A stretch of DNA of 64,000 nt from Leptolyngbya sp. BC1307 (GCF_002286735.1 NZ_NRTA01000001.1:124001-188000), one strand, 5' to 3'. Positions 17,732 to 26,987 are shown, counted from the stretch's first letter. Notes: generated by a model from the letters alone, not told the origin. A program made the numbers and translations.

Positions 17732-18106
17732 CTAGATTGACGGATGGCCAGATTGAGGGTTGCCTGGATTTTCTCGGCGCAGGCGTAGGGCAATGCCCCA
17801 ACATTCGTGAACAAGCTTATGCCAGGACATGACCACCGGCATATCAATACCTGCTTTGCCCTCGGTGGCGGCGGCTAGCGCTTGGGCCGCGCTGACTTGC
17901 TTTTGGGCTGAACGGACTTGCGATCGCAGCACTTGCTGCTGCTCTGGACTAAGAAAGTCAATAGATTGAGCCTCTAGCAGATCGGCACTCCGGCTAAACC
18001 AGTGCTGAAAGTCGTCGAGCAAAGGAGGCAGCACGGTCTGAAGCAGCCTGATGTCTTCTGGAACCTCTGGCGAGCTGTCTTCGGGTGGCGTGGGGTAAAA
18101 AGGCAT
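17732..18106 (-). CDS. DUF2605 family protein
   Basis: A 124-residue soluble helical protein, with LLQTVLPPLLDDFQHWFSRS near the N terminus, LSPEQQQVLRSQVRSAQKQVSAA in the middle and WHKLVHECWGIALRLR near the C terminus. These match DUF2605, known only from cyanobacteria and of unknown function. It starts the DUF2605-DUF2973 pair, with 35 bp between the genes. Confidence 0.85.
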   Translation of the reverse strand: MPFYPTPPEDSSPEVPEDIRLLQTVLPPLLDDFQHWFSRSADLLEAQSIDFLSPEQQQVLRSQVRSAQKQVSAAQALAAATEGKAGIDMPVVMSWHKLVHECWGIALRLRRENPGNPQSGHPSI

Positions 18107-18185
18107 ATTTTTGCTACCGACCTACCTATAGTTTAGTACGAACTTTCTGCTGGCGTGAGCAAATCAGGTCGGTCTCAGGCATTCT

Positions 18186-18479
18186 TCAGTCTAATGAGGG
18201 GTCAGCGGTCTGCTTTAGGTCCAGATCCAGGTCAAAGTCGGTAGCGATCGCCTGAATTTCATTTAGCGTCTGCCAGCCCGCTGCCCAGATCTGGCGATTT
18301 TTGAGAACCTTAGCATTTAGCCAAAACCGGGCCTGAGGGTCGCAAGCGGCCACCAGCTCGGCAAAGACCCAGCCGCCTTGATTTTTCCGATTGACGACGT
18401 GAAAATGCCGCCAGCCCAGAGTTTTCTGCTGAGCCGTCCATTTGGAGCCGACGAGATGAGGAAATTTGGGTTTGGCCAA
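18186..18479 (-). CDS. TIGR02450-type Trp-rich small protein
   Basis: A 97-residue protein with the family's LVGSKWTAQQKTLGWRHFHVV start, a WVFAEL strand, and RFWLNAKVLKNRQIWAAGW. The many tryptophans and the GSKWT-GWRHF block are characteristic of the TIGR02450 family, whose function is unknown. It is 79 bp upstream of DUF2605 on the same strand and may have its own promoter in the spacer to the right. Confidence 0.85.
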   Translation of the reverse strand: MAKPKFPHLVGSKWTAQQKTLGWRHFHVVNRKNQGGWVFAELVAACDPQARFWLNAKVLKNRQIWAAGWQTLNEIQAIATDFDLDLDLKQTADPSLD

Positions 18480-18754
18480 AGGACAGCGCTAGAGTGAAGG
18501 AGTTTAAATTTTGACAGTCAAGATTTTTAGACAGTCAAGATTCTTAATAGGCTTAGTGTAAACCAGCGCAGCGAGCAGCAGCAGTGCGGGTTACTTGGCT
18601 AACTGAAAGCGGACACTTTCCGGATCGGCTATTAAATGCCACATCGATCAAGCCTGTCAGTGCTAAGATGCGATGCCTTGATGTGCAAAAAGCTGCGCGC
18701 TAATCGTACCTAATCTTCTAAGGTTTTTTCGAGGCTCCTCTAGGGCTACGCACC

Positions 18755-19897
18755 ATGATTGAAGTTGACCAGCTCAGCAAAACTTACGGCTCCACGGCTG
18801 CTATTAAGGATGTGACCTTCAGGGTAGAGCCGGGCGAAATCCTCGGATTTTTAGGCCCTAATGGAGCCGGTAAAACGACGACCATGCGGATTTTGACTGG
18901 TTATCTACCCGCTAGCGCCGGGACAGCTCGGGTAGCCGGTAAAGATGTGCATACCGAGTCAATGGCGGTGCGACAGAGCATTGGCTATTTGCCAGAGACG
19001 CCGCCGCTTTACCCGGAGATGACGGTAGAGGGGTTTTTGCACTTTGTCGCGCGAATTAAAGGGGTGGCAGCGGGCGATCGCGCCACTCAAGTAGCGTCAG
19101 CAATCACGCGCTGCAACCTCCAAGAAAAGCAAAAGGTGATCATTCGTAAGCTGTCAAAAGGCTTTCGGCAGCGAGTTGGTATTGCGCAGGCGATCGTCCA
19201 CAATCCGCCGGTCATCATCCTCGATGAGCCCACAGTGGGCCTTGACCCTCGGCAGATTATTGAAGTGCGCAACCTGATCAAAAGCTTGGCCGGAGAGCAT
19301 ACGATCATTCTCTCGACGCACATTTTGCCGGAGGTGAGCATGACTTGCGATCGCATTGCCATTATCAGCCGGGGCGAAATTATCGCGACCGATAGCCCAG
19401 AGCATTTAGTGGCGCGGCTGACCGGCCAGGGCGGCTACTGGGTGGAGCTACGCGGTGAGGTCGCCCGCAGTCTGTCGGTGCTACGCTCGGTACCCGGTGT
19501 GGTCAAGGTCGATCCGGTGGTGACAGAGGGTTTGCCAGAGGAGCATTTTCGCTTTCAGGTGACGACGGCGGGGGGAGATTTGGGCAGTGCGATCGCAGCC
19601 CAAGTCGTCAGTCAGGATCTAGAGCTATTTGAGCTGAGCCGCAACCGCGCCAGCTTAGAAGATGTGTTTATTAACCTGACGATGCAGGAGTCTCAGTCGG
19701 GAGCTGACGAGCCGATAGATAAAGGGGACACGGATTTGTTAGAAGAGCAGGAGACAGGAGAGCAGGAAACAGGAGAGCAGGAGACAGCAGCATTGCTTTC
19801 AGAAACGGCTTCAGCTGAGGCTGTTCTGCCGGAGCCGCCAGAGCAAGCGGCAACAGACCGGTCAGACGATACGCCTGAGGAGAGCGAGCAGCGATGA
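18755..19897 (+). CDS. ABC transporter ATP-binding protein, GldA-like
   Basis: The nucleotide-binding subunit of a GldA/NatA-type ABC system: Walker A GPNGAGKTTT (about 34-43), Q-loop YLPETPPLY, signature LSKGFRQR, Walker B VIILDEPTVGLD, H-loop STH. After the NBD a DUF4162-like part follows, and then an acidic tail beyond residue 310 with three EQETG/A repeats that are encoded by a 15-bp DNA repeat. The stop overlaps the start of the permease gene (ATGA), so the two are translationally coupled. Transported or remodelled substrate unknown. Confidence 0.92.
   Translation: MIEVDQLSKTYGSTAAIKDVTFRVEPGEILGFLGPNGAGKTTTMRILTGYLPASAGTARVAGKDVHTESMAVRQSIGYLPETPPLYPEMTVEGFLHFVARIKGVAAGDRATQVASAITRCNLQEKQKVIIRKLSKGFRQRVGIAQAIVHNPPVIILDEPTVGLDPRQIIEVRNLIKSLAGEHTIILSTHILPEVSMTCDRIAIISRGEIIATDSPEHLVARLTGQGGYWVELRGEVARSLSVLRSVPGVVKVDPVVTEGLPEEHFRFQVTTAGGDLGSAIAAQVVSQDLELFELSRNRASLEDVFINLTMQESQSGADEPIDKGDTDLLEEQETGEQETGEQETAALLSETASAEAVLPEPPEQAATDRSDDTPEESEQR
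19745..19789 (+). repeat. 15-bp tandem repeat inside the ABC ATPase gene
   Basis: Three in-frame copies of GAGCAGGAGACAGGA (second copy with one A for G, third ending GCA) encode EQETG-EQETG-EQETA. The first 14 bases, GAGCAGGAGACAGG, recur at 44046-44059 and, as the reverse complement, at 8596-8611, so this is a dispersed element that has spread into coding sequence. Confidence 0.85.
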
Positions 19898-20694
19898 AAA
19901 CTTTGTTAAGCAATCTGATGGCGATCTACCGCCGAGAATTACAGAGCTATTTCACCTCGCCTTTTGCCTACATAATTGCGGCGGTGTTTTGGCTAATTGG
20001 CGGATTGTTTTTAGTGACGCTGCTGCTCTCTCCTAATGGCATCATCGCTCAGGTGAGTGCTGCCGATCAGCTGGGCGCAGGCGCGCAGGCCATTGATGCA
20101 CCTTACGAATTTCTTAAGATCTATCTCAATTTGCTGGGCTCTCTCTCCATGTTTGTGCTGCCCATGCTCTCGATGGGGCTGTACGCCGAAGAACGCAAGC
20201 AGGGCACGCTGGAGCTTTTGGCGACTTCCCCCGTAACCAATTGGGTGGTGGCGCTGGGCAAATTGCTGGGCGTGGTGACGTTTTACAGCGCGATGCTGCT
20301 GCCGCTGCTGATTGCTGAATCGGTGGCGTTCGCGTCGAGTGAACCGGCTTTTTCGCCAGCGGTTTTGCTGATGGGTCACTTTGGGCTGTTGCTGCTAGCG
20401 GCGGGAGTGCTCTCGCTTGGCATGTTTATCTCGTCGCTGTCAGAGAGTACGGTGCTGGCAGCGGTGATGACGTTTGGGCTGGTGCTGCTGCTGTGGGTGA
20501 TTGATGCGATCGCCGCCGACCTTCCTGGTGTAATTGGTGACGCGCTGAGCCATCTGTCGCTGCTCTCTCACTACACTGATTTTACTCAGGGCATCTTTGA
20601 TACCAGCGGCCTGATCTTGTTTGTTAGCTATGTTGTGCTCGGTCTGTTTCTTACCGCTCAGTCGATTGATACGCTACGGTTTCAGCGCTCCTAG
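19894..20694 (+). CDS. ABC-2 type permease, GldF-like
   Basis: A 266-residue membrane protein with about six helices and the family start YRRELQSYFTSPFAYIIAAVFWLI. The MLSMGLYAEERKQGTLELLATSPV segment is the classic coupling-helix region of ABC-2 permeases (GldF, NosY). It pairs with the overlapping GldA-like ATPase and the downstream GldG-like protein. In Flavobacterium such genes are tied to gliding; in cyanobacteria the role is unproven. Confidence 0.9.
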   Translation: MKTLLSNLMAIYRRELQSYFTSPFAYIIAAVFWLIGGLFLVTLLLSPNGIIAQVSAADQLGAGAQAIDAPYEFLKIYLNLLGSLSMFVLPMLSMGLYAEERKQGTLELLATSPVTNWVVALGKLLGVVTFYSAMLLPLLIAESVAFASSEPAFSPAVLLMGHFGLLLLAAGVLSLGMFISSLSESTVLAAVMTFGLVLLLWVIDAIAADLPGVIGDALSHLSLLSHYTDFTQGIFDTSGLILFVSYVVLGLFLTAQSIDTLRFQRS

Positions 20695-20730
20695 ATCCTT
20701 TCTAAAGCCCATGTTTTACCGGTGCAGCCA

Positions 20731-22371
20731 ATGAAGAATTTGCAGCCTATTTTGAAATATTTAATCTGGCCAGGGCTGGCGCTGGTGACCGCTGGCTTGG
20801 TCATTGGCATCCTCAACGGCTGGACGCTAGTGGCCGTGGCGCTGCTGGTGATCGGGCTGATGCTGATTGTCTCTAGCGTGGCGGCTAGCGATCTGCGTAG
20901 CTGGAGTGGTTTTTGGCAGCGGCGCTCGACTCAGGCAGGCACCAATGCGGCAGTGTCGGTAGTGGCCGTGCTGGTGATCTTAGGGCTGGTCAACTTTTTG
21001 GGTGCTCGCTACGACAGCCGCACCGATCTTACAGAAGGGCAATTGCTGACGCTTTCGCCAGCCTCTCAGGAGGTGGTCGAAAACCTGGAGCAGCCGACCG
21101 AAGTGCTGATTTTCAGCCCGGTTCCTGACCCTACTGATCAGCAGTTACTGGAAAACTATCGTCGCTACAACCCCGATTTTACCTACCGCTATGTAGACCC
21201 CTTTGCCGAGCCTCAGCTATCGCAGCAGTTAGGTGTAGAAACCGGTGGAGAAGTGTTTTTACGGGTGGAGAGTGAAAACGCTGACCAGCCGGTTCGCAAT
21301 CTGTTAGTCCAGCAGGTGAGCCCTCAAGAGCCGCTCGCAGAGCGCCAGCTCACTAACAAACTGGCGCAGCTCAGCCAGGAAAACATGGCGGTGGTGTACT
21401 TTTTGCAGGGGCACGAAGAGTACGCGATTGATGGTTCTCAGGCGGGCTTTGCTGAAGCCGCTAACCGTCTGCGAGATGAAAACTACACAGTAGCGCCGCT
21501 GAACCTGGCCGATACTGGCGGGGTGCCTGCCGATGCCGACGTGCTCGTGATTGCCGGGCCACAGCAAAAGCTATTCGATCAGGAAGTGGCGGCTGTTCAG
21601 GCCTATCTAGAAACGGGTGGCAGCGTATTTGTGCTAATTGACCCTCAAGTTGAAACTGGGCTAGAGGGGCTGCTGAGCCAGTGGGGAATTGTTGCTGAAG
21701 ATACGCTAGTGATTGATACTTCCGGGGGCGGTCAGCTAGTGGGTTTGGGACCTGCCGCGCCGCTGGTAACAGACTATGGCGACCATCCGATTACGGCTGC
21801 TTTTGGCAACGGTCGCTCCTTCTTTCCGGTGGCCCGGCCCTTACAAATAAAAGAAGTCAGCAACATCGAAGAAACGCCGCTGCTGTTTACCAACGAGAAC
21901 AGCCATGCTCAAACTATTACAGAAGGTGAATTATCAGTCGATCCTAATCAGGCTCCTGCGGGGCCATTTGCATTGGGAGTTGCCCTCGCCCGGCCAGCGC
22001 AGGTAGAAGGTAGCGCGGCTCCAGAATCGGCTGAACCAGAGGCTGTAGAGCCAGAGGCTGATGCGGCGGCTGAACCTGCTGATACCGAGCCGACTGATCC
22101 TGAGGAGAGCCGGATGGTGGTCATCGGCAACTCTAGTTTTGCTACTGACGGCCTGTTTGACCAACAGCTCAACGGAGACGTGTTTTTAAACTCGGTGAGC
22201 TGGTTGAGTAAGCAAGATAGTCTCACCCTCTCCATTCGCCCCAAAGAAGCGACCAATCGCCGTTTTAATATGACGGTGACTCAACAGATTTTGCTAACGC
22301 TGCTGGCGCTGGTAGTATTCCCACTGCTAGGGCTAATTGGGGCCGGTACTCTATGGGCGCGGCGGCGCTAA
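20731..22371 (+). CDS. GldG-like ABC accessory protein
   Basis: About 546 residues with two N-terminal helices, a large extracytoplasmic domain and a C-terminal helix (ILLTLLALVVFPLLGLIGAGTLWARRR). The extracytoplasmic part starts NFLGARYDSRTDLTEGQLLTLSPAS and contains VYFLQGHEEYAIDGS and DVLVIAGPQQKL, as in the GldG/ABC_transp_aux family. An acidic Glu-Pro-Ala linker (AEPEAVEPEADAAAEPAD) lies near residue 440. A GTG nine bases upstream could also start it. It is the third gene of the operon. Confidence 0.88.
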   Translation: MKNLQPILKYLIWPGLALVTAGLVIGILNGWTLVAVALLVIGLMLIVSSVAASDLRSWSGFWQRRSTQAGTNAAVSVVAVLVILGLVNFLGARYDSRTDLTEGQLLTLSPASQEVVENLEQPTEVLIFSPVPDPTDQQLLENYRRYNPDFTYRYVDPFAEPQLSQQLGVETGGEVFLRVESENADQPVRNLLVQQVSPQEPLAERQLTNKLAQLSQENMAVVYFLQGHEEYAIDGSQAGFAEAANRLRDENYTVAPLNLADTGGVPADADVLVIAGPQQKLFDQEVAAVQAYLETGGSVFVLIDPQVETGLEGLLSQWGIVAEDTLVIDTSGGGQLVGLGPAAPLVTDYGDHPITAAFGNGRSFFPVARPLQIKEVSNIEETPLLFTNENSHAQTITEGELSVDPNQAPAGPFALGVALARPAQVEGSAAPESAEPEAVEPEADAAAEPADTEPTDPEESRMVVIGNSSFATDGLFDQQLNGDVFLNSVSWLSKQDSLTLSIRPKEATNRRFNMTVTQQILLTLLALVVFPLLGLIGAGTLWARRR

Positions 22372-22385
22372 GGAAACCAGTCACT

Positions 22386-23111
22386 ATGTTAAAGCGTGGA
22401 ACGGTATGGCTATTGGTGGGGGCGATCGCCCTTGGCGGCGGCGTTCTCTTATTAGAAAGCCAGCGCGGTAAAAGCCAGGCCACTGGCGAGGCCGCAGATA
22501 GTCTGCAATCAGACAGTCCGCAATCAGACACTATGCAAGGTGAAGGCGAGATCCTCTTTCCCTTCGCCGAAGAAGACGTTGAGAGCCTGACGATCAAGCG
22601 GCCAGAAGGCGACATTGCCTTTACCAAAAGCGCCGACGGCACCTGGCAGATGGCCTCACCAACTGCGGCTCCGGCTGAAGCGGGGGCGATCGCCTTTCTA
22701 CTCAGCCAGCTCACTAGCCGCTCAACGCACACCCTGAGCGTAGAGCAAAGCACGCTAGCCGACTTCGGCCTGACTAACCCGACTGGCACCATAGCGTTAG
22801 TCGCCAACGGCAACCCTTACGAGCTTAAAGTGGGCAACGCCGACTTTACCGGCAACCAGCGCTATGTAGAGGCGACAGATACACCAACCGCAGAGACAGC
22901 AAAGAATAGCTCAGAAGCCGAACCCGGCAACTCAGTGAAAATTCACGTCGTTTCTGACAACATCGACAACGCCGTCAATCGGCCCACGCCCGAATGGCTT
23001 GCCCCAAATGAGGCAACTCCAGACCGCCAGCCAGAAGCCGTTCAGCCCGAGGAAGCCCCCTCTAATACAAATACTCCGAACTCTCCAGCAGAGTCACCCG
23101 GCACAGACTAG
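22386..23111 (+). CDS. DUF4340 domain protein
   Basis: About 241 residues with an N-terminal signal anchor (GTVWLLVGAIALGGGVLLL) and a beta-rich DUF4340 repeat (VESLTIKRPEGDIAFTKSADGTWQM, LADFGLTNPTGTIALV). The start at 22386 follows AAGGAAA in the spacer after the GldG stop; the open frame reaches into that gene. DUF4340 proteins often close GldA-F-G operons, and the product probably stands outside the membrane with GldG. The C-terminal 70 residues are Pro/Glu/Ala-rich and disordered. Confidence 0.85.
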   Translation: MLKRGTVWLLVGAIALGGGVLLLESQRGKSQATGEAADSLQSDSPQSDTMQGEGEILFPFAEEDVESLTIKRPEGDIAFTKSADGTWQMASPTAAPAEAGAIAFLLSQLTSRSTHTLSVEQSTLADFGLTNPTGTIALVANGNPYELKVGNADFTGNQRYVEATDTPTAETAKNSSEAEPGNSVKIHVVSDNIDNAVNRPTPEWLAPNEATPDRQPEAVQPEEAPSNTNTPNSPAESPGTD

Positions 23112-23196
23112 CCAACCCCCCCTTAGTCTTTGCGTACCTGTTAGTCTTTGCGTTCCTGCCTACTGCTTTCTGCCCACTAATTTCTAGCAACCTTCC

Positions 23197-23538
23197 CTAA
23201 CCGACCGACCGCGCAGGCAGTCCCAGGCCAAGCGGCTGCGAATTATTCTGCTGACGATTTTCCTCGCCATACAGAGAAATTGCCAGGATAGTCGCAATAA
23301 TCAGCATCAGAATAATCGCGCCCGGCCCCATCGCAGCGTCCCCGCCAGCTCTCGCCCGAGCGCTGCGGTCATTTACCCTTCTATCGTGCGCATCTTCAAA
23401 GAACTCATTACCGCAGTGCAAGCAGCGATAGTGCATAATTTCGTCAATTTTGGCAGTGCTGTTAGTCGTGAGCTTGTGCTCATTGCATATGGGGCAGGGC
23501 TTTTTGCTATTGATGTCTTGCAAAGTGGTATATACCAT
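23197..23538 (-). CDS. Zinc-ribbon protein with C-terminal membrane helix
   Basis: A 113-residue protein with two Cys pairs (CPIC near residue 15, CLHCG near 38) forming a treble-clef or ribbon zinc site, then a basic/Ala-rich linker and one hydrophobic helix (GAIILMLIIATILAISLY). I chose the second ATG because GGAG sits about 11 bases upstream, compared with two bases for the first ATG at 23547. No family name came to mind; function unknown. Confidence 0.7.
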   Translation of the reverse strand: MVYTTLQDINSKKPCPICNEHKLTTNSTAKIDEIMHYRCLHCGNEFFEDAHDRRVNDRSARARAGGDAAMGPGAIILMLIIATILAISLYGEENRQQNNSQPLGLGLPARSVG

Positions 23539-23744
23539 GACAGGCATTGCTCCAACGAAGAAAAAGAGAAGCGCAGCGGCTAATGAGTCTCAGTAGGCAC
23601 ACGCACAATCTGATGTATTTAATCTAACTGCCTGGTTGAAAATGATGAGTCTATCAAAGGCGCTCTCATAAAGACATCAGAAAACAAGGGAAGAATTACG
23701 CAGGAACTTTAAAGAACTTGAAAAACACCTGTGAAATATCGGCG

Positions 23745-24893
23745 CTATGTCCAGTACAGCAGTACAGCGCGAGGAAAATACTGGTCAATTTTGGTTTCGA
23801 TGAATCTACGTAAATCTTGAGCCGTCTCCTTGTCATATACGTATTTGATGCCGCCAAACTTGTTACGCTTCGTCGTGCGGCGCTCAGTCTCCATATCCAG
23901 CTTGCTGTTGGGATACCATTCTTCAAGAACTTCTTTAGACTTAGCGGTAAACCGATGGCTGATCAGCTCAAAGGCCAGGTCGCAGTCAAAATCTAGAGCA
24001 GCGGCAATTTGCTCAAACAGAGCTTCGTAGTGCTGCTGCCAGTCTGTAAATTCCATAATTGGCGCAATTACCAGCCCAACTGGGTAGCCGCCCCCGCCTT
24101 GGGCTTTGGGCAGCGCTAGTTTGCGCAGAGCCTGAAGGCGACTTTTCACATTTGCTGTTCCCCCTTCAAACGAATGCGACACCGGATCGGCGTTCACGCT
24201 CACCCGGCAGCGCGTGCGGCCATTGTGCGGGATATTTAGCAGCGGATCTACATTGTCAAACTTAGAGACCCAGCGCAGTTCCTTATTGGGTTGAGTGCCG
24301 AAGTAACGAATGCACTCGCCCAGACTGCCAGTCAAATGCTCTAGGCTCAGCGGATCGGTATAGCAGCTCACTTCAAAGCTAGTCGGGCGATCTGGGTCAA
24401 TCGGCTCGCCTTTCTTGTCTGTCCTTTTCAACGGCCTTGCCGGCGACAGATAGTTGTCTGTGTTTTCTAAAATGCTGGGCAAGTTGGCAAATACTCGAAC
24501 CACCGGCGGCCCTGAGAGGCTGCTGGCCAGATAGCAGTATTGGCAGTGGGCCGGACAGCCTTCCGCCAGGTGAAACTGCCAGTCAGCAGAAGGCGGAATG
24601 GGTTGCAGTTTAAAAGCGCTAGGCGGTGAAGTGACCACCGCCATCGTCTGCTTGGCTTTAGCGTAGGTTTCTCGTTCGCTGTCGCCCTTCATGCCAGTGA
24701 TGCGGTTTTGCGTCAGCTTGGTAATAGGCAAGCCCAGATCTTTGACCCGCTGATAAATTTGCTCTCCCCAGCTTTCTTCTAGCGCAGCGGGCGTAAATAG
24801 CACCTGCCGGGGCATCCACAGGCGCGTTGTTTTAACTTTTTCGGCAGGCTGCTGAGTAGAGGTGTTGACAGGTGAAATGCTGAGGGCTGACAT
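23745..24893 (-). CDS. Spore-photoproduct-lyase-like radical SAM protein
   Basis: A 382-residue radical SAM enzyme. The CxxxCxxC cluster is CPAHCQYCYLA near residue 115. The HLAEGCPAHCQYCYL context, the SCYTDPLSLEHLTGSL segment and the end PRAVLLYWT are those of the SplB (spore photoproduct lyase) family. SplB repairs the 5-thyminyl-dihydrothymine lesion in spores, which cyanobacteria lack, so the real substrate here is open. It is a single-gene unit, with the promoter probably in 24894-25018. Confidence 0.88.
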   Translation of the reverse strand: MSALSISPVNTSTQQPAEKVKTTRLWMPRQVLFTPAALEESWGEQIYQRVKDLGLPITKLTQNRITGMKGDSERETYAKAKQTMAVVTSPPSAFKLQPIPPSADWQFHLAEGCPAHCQYCYLASSLSGPPVVRVFANLPSILENTDNYLSPARPLKRTDKKGEPIDPDRPTSFEVSCYTDPLSLEHLTGSLGECIRYFGTQPNKELRWVSKFDNVDPLLNIPHNGRTRCRVSVNADPVSHSFEGGTANVKSRLQALRKLALPKAQGGGGYPVGLVIAPIMEFTDWQQHYEALFEQIAAALDFDCDLAFELISHRFTAKSKEVLEEWYPNSKLDMETERRTTKRNKFGGIKYVYDKETAQDLRRFIETKIDQYFPRAVLLYWT

Positions 24894-25018
24894 GAGCTAA
24901 GGAGGCAGAGAGCAATACGCACAGCACCGCCTTTACTCAAGGGAGCACCGCTGGCCCTCATAGCGTGACAAAACTACGCATGGCTCGCCCACTCTCTCAG
25001 GAACGATTTGCGGCTATG

Positions 25019-25345
25019 TCAATTTACAGGCACGGTTAGCCACAGCGTCGCCAAATTGATGACGCCCACAATAATCATCAGCCCCGCAGGCATAAACTTT
25101 CGCGTCTTTACCAACCGCACGATGAATACTATCAGCAGCAGCAGGCTAACCACTGCCGAAAGCAATGGCCCTAGCGCCGCACCGCCGAACAGCAAATACG
25201 CCCCAATTAATAGTAGTAGGCCGCTAACAAAGCCCGAAATCAGCGAGACCTGACTGCCAGCCTGTTTGTAGCCAATAGCTCCGCCGATAATGGACAAAAT
25301 GCCGTAGAGCAAGGTGACAAACGCTGCAATTGGAAGACCGGTCAT
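25019..25345 (-). CDS. TMEM14 / UPF0136 family small membrane protein
   Basis: A 108-residue protein of four hydrophobic helices with the family start MTGLPIAAFVTLLYGILSIIGGAIGY and Gly-rich helix 2. The family includes plant FAX fatty-acid exporters of the plastid envelope, so a role in fatty-acid or small hydrophobic molecule transport is possible but unproven. The start at 25345 has AGGAA six bases upstream; the longer frame (to 25438) lacks family similarity. Confidence 0.87.
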   Translation of the reverse strand: MTGLPIAAFVTLLYGILSIIGGAIGYKQAGSQVSLISGFVSGLLLLIGAYLLFGGAALGPLLSAVVSLLLLIVFIVRLVKTRKFMPAGLMIIVGVINLATLWLTVPVN

Positions 25346-25470
25346 CGTGATTCCTGCCGAACAAGGGGGACTGACCATCGGCCTTATCAGTAGGCCGGTT
25401 GGCTGTATAGGAAAAGATAATACGGTAAGAGAGGGCACTGCTACAGAGCGCAGAAAGATGACTTAACTTT

Positions 25471-25566
25471 TCACCACGTTGCTTCGTATGGCGCAATAAC
25501 AAGCGTTTTGAAAAGCAACATGACGACCAGTGAAAGGGCTGCAAGTAAGGGAACAGCAAAATTCAT
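25471..25566 (-). CDS. Possible 31-residue single-helix membrane peptide
   Basis: Reading leftward from an ATG at 25566 gives MNFAVPLLAALSLVVMLLFK followed by TLVIAPYEATW and a TGA. It is almost a single hydrophobic helix with a polar C terminus, which is the profile of small subunits of cyanobacterial membrane complexes. The ribosome site is weak (GAGA about eight bases upstream). It lies between TMEM14 and DUF815 in a region otherwise empty. Conservation has not been tested, so this is a candidate only. Confidence 0.35.
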   Translation of the reverse strand: MNFAVPLLAALSLVVMLLFKTLVIAPYEATW

Positions 25567-25621
25567 GATGTGTCTCGCGTCTGTATAGGATAGTGACTGA
25601 TGTCATAGAAAGGACTGGGTT

Positions 25622-26929
25622 ATGGGATTGGATGGTGAGGCGATCGCAAAAATTCAAAACTACCAGCAGCAGTCAGCCTCCCTATTGCTCTACCAGTCCG
25701 TACTCACCAGCGACATTGGCGAAGCCTTCTTAGCTTTATTGAAGGCGCTAGCCAAAGGCGAGAAAATTAACAGTTCCCTGGCCTACGGAAAATGGTTTTC
25801 CGCCTTAGCCACGCATCAGCAAAGCTGGCAGCAACATCTGGTAACGCAGATTTTGCTAGCAGACAACGCCTTTTCGCAGCAGGTCCAAACTGCTGCAATA
25901 GATACCCCTGCCGACCATCTCGCGCCCGGCATCGTCGCCGCCGCTCATCACGATTTGGCCATTTTTAAAGCTCTGTACCGCCTGCCTGCTGAGCAACTGA
26001 GCCACTGGATAGGGCAAGTCTGCGAGAGTAGCCCGCCACCTGCCATGCAGCTCAGCAGTGAGCCCAAGCTACCAGTCGCATTCCCTCATCAGCCAGATTG
26101 GACCTCGGCGCTGGTAGAGCTTGCCCAGTACTACTCCACTCACGGCGTCGGCATCTTCGGACAGTTCAGGGCATTTCGCTGGCAGTCTGGGCAAACCAAA
26201 GGACAACTTGTCGGCATCGCCACGCCTGATCCCATTCGGCTAGCGCAACTGATCGGCTACGACCACCCCAAACAGCAGCTCGTGCAAAATACTGAATCGC
26301 TCCTGCGCGGCTACACCGCCCAAAACGTATTGCTCTACGGCAGTCGAGGCGCGGGCAAATCTTCTCTGGTCAAGGCGCTGCTGAATGAATATAGCCACCT
26401 GGGTCTTCGCCTGATAGAAGTCCCTAAATCCGAGCTGCAAAACCTGCCTCAAATCGTCGAGCCGCTGCGCCGTACACCTCAAAAATTCATCATCTTTGTA
26501 GACGATCTCTCTTTTGAAGACGATGACGAAGCCTTTAAGTCGCTCAAGGTCGTGCTCGAAGGGGGCGTCACTGCCAGGCCGCAAAACGTGGTGGTATACG
26601 CCACCTCCAACCGTCGCCATCTGATTCGCGAATTTTATGACGAGCGGCCCCGACCTAAAGACGCTGAGGAAATTCACGCTTGGGATACGCTGCAGGAGAA
26701 GCTTTCGTTTAGCGATCGCTTTGGCCTCACCCTCACCTTCACGCCCGCCGATCAGCCCACCTACCTCACCATCGTTCGCGAACTTGCCCAGCAAGCCGGT
26801 CTCAACATAGATCCAGACAATCTCGACTGGCGCGCCCGGCAGTGGGCCACCCGCCATAACGGTCGCTCAGGCCGCACCGCCCGCCAATTTATAGACTTTT
26901 TAACCGCAGAGCAGGATGACCAATCTTGA
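25622..26929 (+). CDS. DUF815-type AAA ATPase
   Basis: A 435-residue protein. The first 200 residues are helical and variable. The C-terminal ATPase has Walker A GSRGAGKSS (about 238-246), Walker B FIIFVDDLSFE, sensor YATSNRRHLIREF and a conserved DTLQEKLSFSDRFGL segment, all typical of DUF815. The end (WATRHNGRSGRTARQFIDFL) is the family's lid helix. Function unknown; DUF815 proteins resemble DnaC/MoxR-like helper ATPases. It is followed 58 bp later by an aldo/keto reductase. Confidence 0.9.
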   Translation: MGLDGEAIAKIQNYQQQSASLLLYQSVLTSDIGEAFLALLKALAKGEKINSSLAYGKWFSALATHQQSWQQHLVTQILLADNAFSQQVQTAAIDTPADHLAPGIVAAAHHDLAIFKALYRLPAEQLSHWIGQVCESSPPPAMQLSSEPKLPVAFPHQPDWTSALVELAQYYSTHGVGIFGQFRAFRWQSGQTKGQLVGIATPDPIRLAQLIGYDHPKQQLVQNTESLLRGYTAQNVLLYGSRGAGKSSLVKALLNEYSHLGLRLIEVPKSELQNLPQIVEPLRRTPQKFIIFVDDLSFEDDDEAFKSLKVVLEGGVTARPQNVVVYATSNRRHLIREFYDERPRPKDAEEIHAWDTLQEKLSFSDRFGLTLTFTPADQPTYLTIVRELAQQAGLNIDPDNLDWRARQWATRHNGRSGRTARQFIDFLTAEQDDQS

Positions 26930-26987
26930 GCGAACCCGCTACCTTATGAGAAGCTAAAAGCCCAAGTAACTCCCTCCAGTCTTCTCT

